From a virus: a stretch of 49,487 nucleotides of DNA. The stretch is taken from the IMG/VR virus record IMGVR_UViG_3300043446_004048, positions 1 to 49,487 of that record; one strand, written 5' to 3'. Positions 23,740 through 33,567 of this stretch are shown here, piece after piece (positions within the stretch are counted from its first letter, which is position 1; each line of letters begins with the position of its first letter). Both the position numbers and the translations under genes were made by a program. A model generated the notes under the pieces. The model was not told where the DNA came from. It ran no database searches and was given only the letters and a program-made list of their open reading frames with translations.

Positions 23740-24309
23740 ATGGCAGAAAGACCGAATCAAAATATCTACAAAAGACAATTAATTAGTTTCAATCCTAATT
23801 TTAGAATTGATACTGCCAATCCTCAAATGGGATTAAGTGGTAGTGACATTTATAAGATGTATGGAGTTACTGATGATGGAAATCAGTCATCCATTTCGTT
23901 AAGTAGCAGTGGAAAGGTTTCTTTTTTAAATGATAGAACGATTGAAATTGTTGCGGGAGAAAAAAACGAAGGAAAGAGTGTTGATATAGTTATTATTGGT
24001 AAAAATGGTGATGTTTGCATCACGGCAGAACGAACTGGAATGGTTCGTATTAAGGCAAATAATATTATGCTTGATGCTGATGAAGATATTCACTTAAAGG
24101 CAGGAAGAAGTATTAATATAACTGCAGGATCTGGCAGAATCTTACAACAAGCAAATAAAATTGATGTAAGTGCAACAACAGGAACTTTGATGCAAGCTAT
24201 GGGTCAAAGTTTTGTTAGTAGTGTATTTGAAGGAAGTTTTGTTGGACCTGATGTGATTCAAGCTTCTATTGGCGGAATCTTAAAGGCGGCAATCGATACG
24301 GTACTCTAA
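23740..24309 (+). CDS. Spike needle protein (gp5 C-terminal / VgrG-type beta-helix)
   Basis: 189 residues. From about residue 50 short beta repeats of eight to ten residues follow each other: GKVSFLNDRTIEIVAG, GDVCITAERTGMVRIKANNI, MLDADEDIHLKAGRSINITAG. This is the pattern of the trimeric needle of gp5C, VgrG and gpV. The ATG follows the previous stop directly, consistent with one spike made of two chains. The C-terminal 40 residues could cap or bind the tip. Confidence 0.7.
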   Translation: MAERPNQNIYKRQLISFNPNFRIDTANPQMGLSGSDIYKMYGVTDDGNQSSISLSSSGKVSFLNDRTIEIVAGEKNEGKSVDIVIIGKNGDVCITAERTGMVRIKANNIMLDADEDIHLKAGRSINITAGSGRILQQANKIDVSATTGTLMQAMGQSFVSSVFEGSFVGPDVIQASIGGILKAAIDTVL

Positions 24310-24310
24310 A

Positions 24311-27300
24311 ATGGCAGATATTACAGTAACAGGTAATGAGGCTTATTTTAACGAGGACGCTAAGTTCTTTAAAGATGTTTATGTTTACGGTAATCTATAC
24401 TACAAGTTTTCATCAATTTCAGATCCACTTCAACTTGGAAATATTAATGTTTTAGGAGATGCAAATTTTGTTGGTAATGTATACTTCCAAAGTGATGTAT
24501 ATTTTGAAAAAAATGCCTCAGTTGGAATTCTAACAGTAAGAGAAAAACTTGATGTTGGTATTGGTGGTACTATATTAACAACATCAACTGGAAGTATTGG
24601 TATAGGAACAACAAATCCACTACAAAATCTAAAATTACAAATTAATGATGCAGGAACTTCTGTAGTAGCAATTACTACACTAGGCTCTGTGGGAATTGGA
24701 AGCACAAATCCAGAGCAAAAACTTGATGTTTCTGGAAGCGTAAGAATAACCCAAGATATATACGATTCTTTGAATAGTTCTGGAAATATTGGAGGATTCT
24801 TAACAAAGGACGTGCAAGGAATTAAGTGGACTGATTTTACACCATCATTTACTGAAGGTATTTTTGTCTACAATGAAGGATTATTAGTTGGTGTTAGTTC
24901 TTTCAGAGGTCTTAATCTCTTAGCTGGTGGTATTGCTACTAGTGGAATTAGAAATTCTAGCACAGGATTAAATGTTGGTGTAGTAACCGACTCGATACAG
25001 GCATTTCCAAATCCTTCAAATCCTAGTATTGCAGATGTTTATACTTTTGATATTTGGGAATTAAACGGAATTAATATTTACAGGAATTCCAGAGTAGGAA
25101 TTAAAAATGCAAGTCCAAACTATGATCTTGATGTAAATGGAACAGCAAATATAAGTCAAACTTTAGATGTTGATGGTGATACAACACTTAATGCAAATTT
25201 AACTGTTATTGATAATACAAATCTTAATACATTAAATGTCGGTGGTGCAGCTACAATTGTTGGTGCTACGAGACTTCAAAATACATTAAATGTTACTGGC
25301 GCTACAATCCTTCAAAATACATTAAATTTATCTGGGTCTGCAACTCTTCAAGATATTTTAGATGTTACTGGCGCTACAAATCTTCAAAGTACATTAAATG
25401 TTGGTGGAGCTACAACAATCAATAGTACCTTAGGAGTCACTGCAGGTACAAATCTTCAAAGTACATTAAATGTTGGCGCTGCTACAACAATCAATAGTAC
25501 CTTAAAAGTCACTGCAGGTACAAATCTTCAAAGTACATTAAATGTTGGTGGTGCTACAAGTATTTCTAGTACATTAGGAGTTACTGGAGCAACATCACTC
25601 AATTCAACTCTTCAAGTTGGAATCGGTGGTTCAGTTATTACTACCACTGGAATTGGATCTGTTGGTATTGGAACCAATTTTCCGATTAAAGATATTGATT
25701 TGGCAAAAGATGTTATAATTAGAAAGTCACTTTATGATTCAAATAGAAACGTAGGATATGATACTAATTTTTATCAAACTCCAAGGTCAGTTTTAACTCA
25801 AGTTGGAGTTGGAACTACTGGTGAAATTATTGGTGGTAGATTCTTTGATGCTGCTAATATGATTCGTTTGAATCTTGATTTCATTGCAAATGAAGCAATT
25901 GGATTTATTACAAGTACAAGTTATAAGAATCCTGCATTTGTTGTTCCCGGTGTTGGTGGAGTTTCAACTTGTAGAAATGATATTAAGAAAATTCTAAAGG
26001 CGATCACTCTTGATATTACTAAGGGTGGAAACTCACAGTCTGTAGGTGCGGGTCTATCCTATTACAATGGACCTTCATTGATTCATATTACTGGAAATGA
26101 TACAAATGGATATTCTATTAAAGATGCCACGATTGTTGCAATCACAACAGCGGCACAATTAGCAAGATATGTAATTAATAATGTTACACTACCAAGATCA
26201 TATCAAAGTGGAGTAACTAGTATTCGTCAGATTAAAGATTTGACACTACAGGATGATCCTGCCGTAGGTTCTAATACAAGTTTGAGTGGATGTTCGAATG
26301 TAGTATCGGCAATTACTGTTTGTGCTGGGATTGTAACGACAATTATTGGTGGTGGCCCATCAGCATCGCCAAATATTACTTATCCCGATGGCAAGATAAT
26401 TTGGGCACCGGCAGGAGCAGACTCTAGAAATCTCATTTGGGTTTCTAAGTATGGTAATGATGATAATGGTGGTAAAACGGAAGGTGACGCAAAACTAACA
26501 ATTGGTGCTGCTTGTGCAATTGCTGAACCTGGAGATACTGTTATGATTCGTTCTGGCGTATATTATGAAAATAATCCGATTGGATTAAGAACGGATGTAT
26601 CTGTAAGTGGGCAAGATTTGAGACTTGTTACAGTCGTACCTAAAAATTTGGGTAAAGATGTTTTCCATGTAAGAAGAGGATGTTTAATTGAAAACATGAA
26701 CTTTGCTTGCGAAACTGGAGAATCTAATCCTGGTGGGGGAGCATTAGCATTCCCACCAACAACCACAGACATATCATTAGGAAAATCTTATGGTGCCGTG
26801 ACTGGATATACTGCTCCTGGACCTGCAACAGAAGGTCCAAGTGGAAGGTGGAGATCTCCATATGTAAGAAACTGCACCAATTTCATGCCATTGAGTATTG
26901 GTATGAAGATTAATGGAGACCACGCAACTGCTTCAACGATTGGGGCAGACCTCAAGTGTATGGTTTGTGACTCATTTACACAATATAATGAGGCAGGTAT
27001 TGGAGTTTCTCTTACAAATAATGCTTATGCTCAGTTAGTTTCCATCTTTACAATTAACTGCGATATTGCAATATATGCAGATACTGGTGGGCAGTGTGAC
27101 CTTACAAACTCTAACTCATCATTTGGTAATTATGGTCTTTATGCAGTTGGTTTGGGTAGAACAGAATTTACCGCAAAAGTAAATACTACGACAACTGCAG
27201 AAGCGGATATAATAACTTTCAAGAATGTTAGTGATGGTTCTCAAGTTAGGAGACCTTATGATGGTCAGGCATTATGGTTTAAAATTAATCTTTCAAATTA

Positions 27301-28012
27301 TAATACTGGGCAAACTGGAATTATTACTGCACCAATGCAAAGATTGCAAAGTATTGGGATAGGTACTACTGGTGTTTCTGGATACAACCAGTCTGCTCCT
27401 CCAGATATTACAATTTATGATGCCAATACAAATAGTACTGACCCATTAGGTCCAGAAGGAATTGTTGCTGAACTTTCACCAACAATTAATGATTCTGGAA
27501 CAATTACAGCAGTTGATATAATTAATAGTGGAAGAAATTATCTTCCCTCTCAAAATATCAAAGTTAGAATTAATGGGGTTCCCACCAATAACTTAACTGC
27601 TGTGATGGAACCAATTTATTACACAGTTTCTGAAGCAACAAATCCAACACCAGTAACTGGAATCAGTACTGTAACTTTAAATGAATTTATTCCCTATCTT
27701 GTTTATGCTGAAGATGATATTGAAATGAGAAGAATCAGTAGAATTCTTACAAGTGGGCATTCATTTGAATATATTGGTACTGGTACAGACATAAATACTT
27801 CAACTCCTTTGAAGGGTGCCGTACCCATCAAAGAAAATGAAATTGTTGCTTTAGATGGAGCTCAAATACCTTATACAAGCACTGACCAAAAAGGCAATTT
27901 TAATATTGGTGAAGGTATTCAAGTAGACCAAACAACTGCAACAATTCGTGGAAGAGATTTTAGTAAGGCAATACAGGCAGAAGTTACACCTTTAATTCTT
28001 GCATTGAGATAA
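24311..28012 (+). CDS. Large virion fibre-like protein with beta-repeats and pectate-lyase-like region
   Basis: 1233 residues. About 30-240: fibre motifs such as VGIGTTNP, LDVSGSVRI. About 290-460: tandem short repeats of the form NLQSTLNVGGATTINSTLGV. About 690-890: ILWVSKYGNDDNGG-type opening and GDTVMIRSGVYYENNP, which resemble right-handed parallel beta-helix (pectate-lyase-like) domains. It is a probable tail-fibre or baseplate-attached structural protein. T4 naming is not justified. It shares repeats and style with the genes at 28681, 37711 and 47143. Confidence 0.72.
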   Translation: MADITVTGNEAYFNEDAKFFKDVYVYGNLYYKFSSISDPLQLGNINVLGDANFVGNVYFQSDVYFEKNASVGILTVREKLDVGIGGTILTTSTGSIGIGTTNPLQNLKLQINDAGTSVVAITTLGSVGIGSTNPEQKLDVSGSVRITQDIYDSLNSSGNIGGFLTKDVQGIKWTDFTPSFTEGIFVYNEGLLVGVSSFRGLNLLAGGIATSGIRNSSTGLNVGVVTDSIQAFPNPSNPSIADVYTFDIWELNGINIYRNSRVGIKNASPNYDLDVNGTANISQTLDVDGDTTLNANLTVIDNTNLNTLNVGGAATIVGATRLQNTLNVTGATILQNTLNLSGSATLQDILDVTGATNLQSTLNVGGATTINSTLGVTAGTNLQSTLNVGAATTINSTLKVTAGTNLQSTLNVGGATSISSTLGVTGATSLNSTLQVGIGGSVITTTGIGSVGIGTNFPIKDIDLAKDVIIRKSLYDSNRNVGYDTNFYQTPRSVLTQVGVGTTGEIIGGRFFDAANMIRLNLDFIANEAIGFITSTSYKNPAFVVPGVGGVSTCRNDIKKILKAITLDITKGGNSQSVGAGLSYYNGPSLIHITGNDTNGYSIKDATIVAITTAAQLARYVINNVTLPRSYQSGVTSIRQIKDLTLQDDPAVGSNTSLSGCSNVVSAITVCAGIVTTIIGGGPSASPNITYPDGKIIWAPAGADSRNLIWVSKYGNDDNGGKTEGDAKLTIGAACAIAEPGDTVMIRSGVYYENNPIGLRTDVSVSGQDLRLVTVVPKNLGKDVFHVRRGCLIENMNFACETGESNPGGGALAFPPTTTDISLGKSYGAVTGYTAPGPATEGPSGRWRSPYVRNCTNFMPLSIGMKINGDHATASTIGADLKCMVCDSFTQYNEAGIGVSLTNNAYAQLVSIFTINCDIAIYADTGGQCDLTNSNSSFGNYGLYAVGLGRTEFTAKVNTTTTAEADIITFKNVSDGSQVRRPYDGQALWFKINLSNYNTGQTGIITAPMQRLQSIGIGTTGVSGYNQSAPPDITIYDANTNSTDPLGPEGIVAELSPTINDSGTITAVDIINSGRNYLPSQNIKVRINGVPTNNLTAVMEPIYYTVSEATNPTPVTGISTVTLNEFIPYLVYAEDDIEMRRISRILTSGHSFEYIGTGTDINTSTPLKGAVPIKENEIVALDGAQIPYTSTDQKGNFNIGEGIQVDQTTATIRGRDFSKAIQAEVTPLILALR

Positions 28013-28015
28013 GAG

Positions 28016-28678
28016 ATGGCAGTCGCACCAGTTAATAAGTTTATAACTCTTGCAGTTCCAGTTGCACCAGGAGAGCAAACAATTTACTCCACACCAACTG
28101 GCGTATCTGCAATTGTTCTTTACGCTCAGGTGGCAAATGTTTCCACTGGAACAACTTATCCAACAGTTACTTTTACTCATCGAAGAAAATCAAATAGAAC
28201 AGGAAATGTAAGAAATATTAGAGTTATAAAAGGAACAGAAGTTCCTCCAAATGATAATCTAATTATCATCGATGGTAGATTAGTTTTAGAAAGAACTGCA
28301 CTTGTTTCAGATTCGATTATAATTGAAGGAACACAATCAGGAATTGTTACAGTTACAAATTGTTTATATGATAATAATACTGGAGTAACCACAGTTACAA
28401 CATTAACCCCTCATAATTTTTCTTCTGGTAGTGAAATTACCATGAGTGGATTGGCATTCACTTGTAGTGCTTCAACTGGAATTACGACAACAATTTATCC
28501 ATCCCCACAATCATCATTCACAGTAACTTCAATTACTGGGAGTGTAGGAACATCACTTACATTTACTACAAATACTGGTGCGATTTCTGGAATTGCACAT
28601 ACTTATGTAAGTGGTGGTAAGGTTGGACCGCTTCAGATGGAATTTATTTGCAGTATTCTAGAAAATAGCACAGTATAA
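28016..28678 (+). CDS. Virion structural protein, beta-rich
   Basis: 220 residues, Thr/Ser/Val-rich and probably all beta. The N-terminal half (AVPVAPGEQTIYSTPTGVSA, VTFTHRRKSNRTGNVRNIRV, LIIIDGRLVLERTALVSDSI) looks like a small jelly-roll domain as found in phage structural proteins; the C-terminal half contains a TTLTPHNFSSGSEITMSG segment that recurs in the 37711 protein (TSTAHGLNSQTPIKIKG). It sits between two fibre genes with three-base gaps, so it belongs to the same structural operon. Exact place in the virion unknown. Confidence 0.6.
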   Translation: MAVAPVNKFITLAVPVAPGEQTIYSTPTGVSAIVLYAQVANVSTGTTYPTVTFTHRRKSNRTGNVRNIRVIKGTEVPPNDNLIIIDGRLVLERTALVSDSIIIEGTQSGIVTVTNCLYDNNTGVTTVTTLTPHNFSSGSEITMSGLAFTCSASTGITTTIYPSPQSSFTVTSITGSVGTSLTFTTNTGAISGIAHTYVSGGKVGPLQMEFICSILENSTV

Positions 28679-28680
28679 TT

Positions 28681-31600
28681 ATGGCAAAATACGGTAGTGG
28701 AAGTAAAAAGGTAACTCCTAATGTTGGTCTACGCACAAGTAGATACCAATATTTGACACTTGAGGATGCTGAACCTAATTTAGGATTTACAACAGAAAAA
28801 GTATTACCACTTAAAGATAATTATTATCAATTAGTATCTTTTGATGGGGGAACAGTATATGATAGATATTGGCAAGTAGCTCCCGCAGGAATTATTACTG
28901 GTATTTCCGTATTTGATGAAGGTGGTATTGTAGGTACGGGAAACAGTATTAATAAACTCGATTTTCGTGGAAATATTATTACTGCTACTGCAAATAATTT
29001 TGGAACAATTTCAACAATTACTGTTGCACCACCAGGAAGTGATACGCAACTTATCTATAATTCTGGTGGAAATTTTGCAGCATCGGCAAATCTAAGATTC
29101 TCTTCAAATATACTTTCTGTTACTGGACTTGGAAGTTTTTCTCAGGGTTCTTATAATCAATATATCAGAGTTGGCGTTGCAAGTAATAATATAATTGATA
29201 CAACAAGTGGCAATTTAGTTCTTGATGCAAATAGTGGTATTACTTCAATTAAGAGTGTTCTCCTGGCAGGAATCACAACATTTAGTGGATCTAATTCATC
29301 AAATTTAGTTACACTTTCTCAGAATGGAACTGGTAATGCTTTATTTGCAAATGGAACTGTAATTAGTGGTCTGGGATCGATTGGAGTTGGGACAACAGTT
29401 CCAACACAAGAACTTGATGTAAATGGCGATATTCGGTTAAGAGGAACAATTTATGATTATAACAACCAACCAGGAAACACTAGTGATATTCTCATAAAAA
29501 ATAGTGTTGGTGGGTTGGAGTGGGTAAATCAATCCACAGTTCAAACTGGTGCTGGTGGTACATATACAAATATTCAGTATCATACCTATGCTGGAAAACT
29601 GGGTGGTGCTCCCAATTTTGTATATGAATCCAATACTAGTAGGGTCGGCATAGGAAGCACACTACCACAATATCTTTTAGATGTTCTTGGATACTCTAGA
29701 TTTACTGGTCAGACAGAAATTAATAATTTACGAGTTACTGGTGTCGCTACTGTAGGATTTTTAACAGGAACTGATGCATATTTTTCTGGTATTGTAACTG
29801 CAACTACTTTTAATGGAAATGCTACATCTGCATCTTATGCATCAACTGCGGGAGTTTCCACATCAGTTATAGGTGGTATTGCTTCTATAACTCAACTTTA
29901 TGTTTCTTCTGGTGTTTCTACTCTTGCGTCTTTGGGAGTTATTGGACTTACTACGACTAAAGATTTTAAAGTAATTGGTATTGCAACAGTTGGATTTATT
30001 ACTGCATCTAACTTATATGTTTCCGGAATTTCGACATTAGGTGGGGCAAAAATTAATAATATAAATGTTGGAACAACTGATGACAATACAATCAGTACTC
30101 CTACTGGAAATTTAACTCTCGATTCTTCCGCAGGAACAACAGTCATTAAGGATATTGTTTCTGTAGATGATATATCAGCAACAACAAGTACAAGTGATGG
30201 GGCACTTGTTGTTAAAGGTGGTGTTGGTATTGCAGGAAGTCTTAATATTGGTGGGCATATTGCAGTTGGCAGTACTTTTGGAGTTACTGGAACTTCATTT
30301 TTAAAGCAATCAATTACATCTGGTATTGCATCTTTTACAAATACGACAGAATCGACAAATAAAGATACTGGATCAGTTATTGTTGAAGGTGGAGTTGGAA
30401 TTGAAAAGAATTTAAATGTTGGTGGTGCATCATCAATTAGTGGTATTACAACATTCGGTTCTAATATTCTTCCTTTTAACAATTCAACTCAAAATATTGG
30501 TAGTGAATCTCAAAAATGGAGTAATGTTTGGGCAACTACATTTAATGGAAAATTCCTAGGAAATGCAGACACCGCTGGTTATGCAACCACGGCAGGTATG
30601 TCAACCAATCTTATTGGAACTGTAGTTGGTTCAATTCCTTATCAATCTGGAAATAATCAGACTTCATTCACTCAAGTTGGAACTGCCAAATCTTTACTCC
30701 AATCTAATGGAACTAGTGCTCCTACATGGATAGATCCAGGTACTTTAAATGTTGCATATGCATCTAGTGCTGGTATAACAACTAATCTTAAAGGAGGTAG
30801 TGCTGGAGTTGTTCCTTATCAATTTAATACTGGAATAACTTCATTCACTCAAGTTGGAACTGCCAAATCTTTACTCCAATCTAATGGAACTAGTGCTCCT
30901 ACATGGATAGATCCAGGTACTTTAAATGTTGCATATGCATCTAGTGCTGGTATAGCAACTAATATAAAAGATGGTACTGCTGGTCAAATACCTTATCAAA
31001 TTGATGCAAATAAAACTTCATTCATTCAGGTTGGAACCGCAGGATCTTTACTACAATCTAATGGTGCGGGTGCTGCTCCTACATGGGTGCAACCATCTCA
31101 ATTGTCGGTTCAATTTGCTGGATATGCAACCACAGCTGGTATAGCAACTAATCTTAAAGGTGGCACTGTTGGTCAAGTACCTTGGCAAGTGGGAGTTGAC
31201 TCGACAAGATTTACTACTGGTGGGTCTACTGGACAATTATTACAATGGGGTGGTGCAACAGGTCCTACTTGGATTAGTCCATTGGGACTATTTGTTCAAA
31301 ATGCTGGTTATGCGACTACAGCAGGTATTGCTACTTATGCCACTAATGCTGGTGTAGCAACTTATGCAACCAAAGCAGGTTTATCAACCAATCTTGTAAG
31401 TATTGCTGCTACTGGTCAAGTACCTTATCAATCTGCAGACAATACTACATCATTTACTACTGGTGGAATAGGTGGTTATTTATTAACATATAATGGTCTA
31501 AGTGGTCCTATTTGGAGTTCACCACAAGGTCTAACAATTGGATATGCTGATACTGCAGGTATATCAACGTATGCTACTAAAGCAGGTATTGCTACTTATG

Positions 31601-33564
31601 CTGATAATGCTGGTATAGCAACTAATCTTAAAGGTATTTCTGGAAATATTGGTCAAATACCTTATCAATCTGGAATTAGTACTACTTCATTTACTACTGG
31701 TGGAATTAGTGGATCTAGTTTATTGCAGTATAATGGTACTAGTGCTCCTACATGGGTTTCACCAACGAATCTTACGGTTCAAAATGCTCTTTATGCCACT
31801 AATGCTGGTATAGCAACTAATCTTAAAGGTATTTCTGGAAATATTGGTCAAATACCTTATCAATCTGGAATTAGTACTACTTCATTTACTACTGGTGGAA
31901 CCAGTGGTGTATCATTATTGCAATATGGAGGATCTACAGGTCCCACATGGGTTTCACCAACGAATCTTACGGTTCAAAATGCTCTTTATGCCGCTAATGC
32001 TGGTATAGCAACTAATATTAAAGAAGGTTCTGCCGGAAACATTCTCTATCAAACTGGGTCTAATAGCACTGGATTCGTGCCAAATGGATCTAAAGGGCAA
32101 TTACTTACTTCTGATGGTTCAAGTCAACCTACATGGAGTTCACCACAAGGTCTCTTAGTCAATAGAGCCCTTTATGCCGATAATGCTGGTATAGCAACTA
32201 ATATTAAAGGTGGTGGTTATGGACAAATACCATATCAACTCGAAGCCAACAGAACTGAATTATTACCAGCAGGGTCAAATGGTCAATTACTTACTTCTTT
32301 GGGCAATGTTTCTCCTTTTCTTGCTTGGAGTTCACCACAAGGTCTCTTAGTCAATAGAGCTCTTTATGCTGATAATGCTGGTATAGCAACTAACATTAAA
32401 GGTGGTTCTGGTGGACAAATACCTTGGCAAACCGAAGCCAATAAAACTTCATTTACTACTGGTGGAAGTAGTGGATCTAGTTTGTTGCAATATGGAGGAT
32501 CTACAGGTCCCACATGGGTTTCACCAACGAATCTTACGGTTCAAAATGCTCTTTATGCCGCTAATGCTGGTATAGCAACTAATATTAAAGGTGGTGGTTA
32601 TGGACAAATACCATATCAACTCGAAGCCAACAGAACTGAATTATTACCAGCGGGGTCAAATGGTCAATTACTTACTTCTGGAGGTAATGCAGAACCTTAT
32701 CTTTATTGGAGTTCACCACAAGGTCTTACGGTTCAAAATGCCAATTTTGCGCTTGTAGCAGCTGCAGCAACTAATATTAGGGGCGGTGGTGCTGGTTGGA
32801 TACCTTATCAAACTGGGGCTAATGCTACTAGTTTTGTTCAAGTAGGAACTGCTGGATCTATTTTAGAATCACAAGGATCTGGTGCTCCTAGATGGATAAA
32901 TCCAAATACAACCGCATCTAAATCATTAGTTTCAGTTGATACAAACAACAATAATCCTCGATATATAACTTTTGTTGAAAATACTTCTGGCGGTCAAACT
33001 CTATTAACAGAATCATCTTTAACTTATACCACAGCAACAGATACACTTAGCGTACCAAAAGTTAATTTAACTAATATTCTTAATGGTGGTATTACTATTG
33101 CTACTTTTAGTGGTAGTGGGCAGCAAGTCACTTCTTTTGGTGTAGGAACTGTGCCATCATCAACTGCTGGCGAAATTCGTGCAACCAATAACATCACAGC
33201 ATATTACTCCGATGAAAGACTTAAAGAGAATATAAAACCAATTCCAAGTGCTCTCTCAAAACTTCTTTCTTTAAGAGGAGTCACATTTAACAGCAATAAA
33301 ACTGCGGAACAGTATGGTTATACTGATAAGAAAGAGCAAGTTGGTGTCATCGCTCAAGATGTTGAAGCAGTTCTTCCACAAATTGTAGTTCCTGCTCCAT
33401 TTGACATTGCACAAGACGAAGATGGAAATGAATATTCGAAGAGTGGTGAGAATTATAAAACTGTCCAGTATGATAAACTTGTCCCTCTTCTAATTGAAGC
33501 AATTAAAGAACAGCAAGAAACAATTATAAATTTACAAAGAAGAATCGAATCTTTGGAGAAGTAG
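28681..33564 (+). CDS. Giant repetitive tail fibre with S74 intramolecular chaperone
   Basis: 1627 residues. About 1-600 has fibre motifs (IGVGTTVPTQELDVNGDIRL). About 640-1430 is a tandem array of modules of roughly 60 residues with motifs YATTAGIATN, GQIPYQ, TSFTTGG, LLQYNGTSAPTW and SSPQGLTV. The last 120 residues are a peptidase S74 domain (YYSDERLKENIKPIPSAL, VGVIAQDVEAVLPQIV, YDKLVPLLIEAIKEQ), which helps trimer folding and is normally released by autocleavage just before the Asp of SDERLK. A leucine-zipper-like C-terminus follows. It probably contacts the host cell surface. Confidence 0.85.
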   Translation: MAKYGSGSKKVTPNVGLRTSRYQYLTLEDAEPNLGFTTEKVLPLKDNYYQLVSFDGGTVYDRYWQVAPAGIITGISVFDEGGIVGTGNSINKLDFRGNIITATANNFGTISTITVAPPGSDTQLIYNSGGNFAASANLRFSSNILSVTGLGSFSQGSYNQYIRVGVASNNIIDTTSGNLVLDANSGITSIKSVLLAGITTFSGSNSSNLVTLSQNGTGNALFANGTVISGLGSIGVGTTVPTQELDVNGDIRLRGTIYDYNNQPGNTSDILIKNSVGGLEWVNQSTVQTGAGGTYTNIQYHTYAGKLGGAPNFVYESNTSRVGIGSTLPQYLLDVLGYSRFTGQTEINNLRVTGVATVGFLTGTDAYFSGIVTATTFNGNATSASYASTAGVSTSVIGGIASITQLYVSSGVSTLASLGVIGLTTTKDFKVIGIATVGFITASNLYVSGISTLGGAKINNINVGTTDDNTISTPTGNLTLDSSAGTTVIKDIVSVDDISATTSTSDGALVVKGGVGIAGSLNIGGHIAVGSTFGVTGTSFLKQSITSGIASFTNTTESTNKDTGSVIVEGGVGIEKNLNVGGASSISGITTFGSNILPFNNSTQNIGSESQKWSNVWATTFNGKFLGNADTAGYATTAGMSTNLIGTVVGSIPYQSGNNQTSFTQVGTAKSLLQSNGTSAPTWIDPGTLNVAYASSAGITTNLKGGSAGVVPYQFNTGITSFTQVGTAKSLLQSNGTSAPTWIDPGTLNVAYASSAGIATNIKDGTAGQIPYQIDANKTSFIQVGTAGSLLQSNGAGAAPTWVQPSQLSVQFAGYATTAGIATNLKGGTVGQVPWQVGVDSTRFTTGGSTGQLLQWGGATGPTWISPLGLFVQNAGYATTAGIATYATNAGVATYATKAGLSTNLVSIAATGQVPYQSADNTTSFTTGGIGGYLLTYNGLSGPIWSSPQGLTIGYADTAGISTYATKAGIATYADNAGIATNLKGISGNIGQIPYQSGISTTSFTTGGISGSSLLQYNGTSAPTWVSPTNLTVQNALYATNAGIATNLKGISGNIGQIPYQSGISTTSFTTGGTSGVSLLQYGGSTGPTWVSPTNLTVQNALYAANAGIATNIKEGSAGNILYQTGSNSTGFVPNGSKGQLLTSDGSSQPTWSSPQGLLVNRALYADNAGIATNIKGGGYGQIPYQLEANRTELLPAGSNGQLLTSLGNVSPFLAWSSPQGLLVNRALYADNAGIATNIKGGSGGQIPWQTEANKTSFTTGGSSGSSLLQYGGSTGPTWVSPTNLTVQNALYAANAGIATNIKGGGYGQIPYQLEANRTELLPAGSNGQLLTSGGNAEPYLYWSSPQGLTVQNANFALVAAAATNIRGGGAGWIPYQTGANATSFVQVGTAGSILESQGSGAPRWINPNTTASKSLVSVDTNNNNPRYITFVENTSGGQTLLTESSLTYTTATDTLSVPKVNLTNILNGGITIATFSGSGQQVTSFGVGTVPSSTAGEIRATNNITAYYSDERLKENIKPIPSALSKLLSLRGVTFNSNKTAEQYGYTDKKEQVGVIAQDVEAVLPQIVVPAPFDIAQDEDGNEYSKSGENYKTVQYDKLVPLLIEAIKEQQETIINLQRRIESLEK
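30661..30954 (+). repeat. 117-bp perfect direct repeat in fibre gene
   Basis: Bases 30661-30777 recur exactly at 30838-30954 (offset 177). The identical DNA, including silent positions, points to a very recent duplication or gene conversion of one fibre module. Confidence 0.9.
31918..32590 (+). repeat. 106-bp direct repeat in fibre gene
   Basis: Bases 31918-32023 recur at 32485-32590 (offset 567). A further near-identical pair lies at about 32185-32297 and 32565-32678 (offset 380). All are in phase with the fibre modules. Confidence 0.85.
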
Positions 33565-33567
33565 TAG

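Noticed and set aside
25200-25620. CRISPR-like repeats
   Set aside because: Repeats are in phase with a fibre protein, vary in sequence and have no unique spacers.
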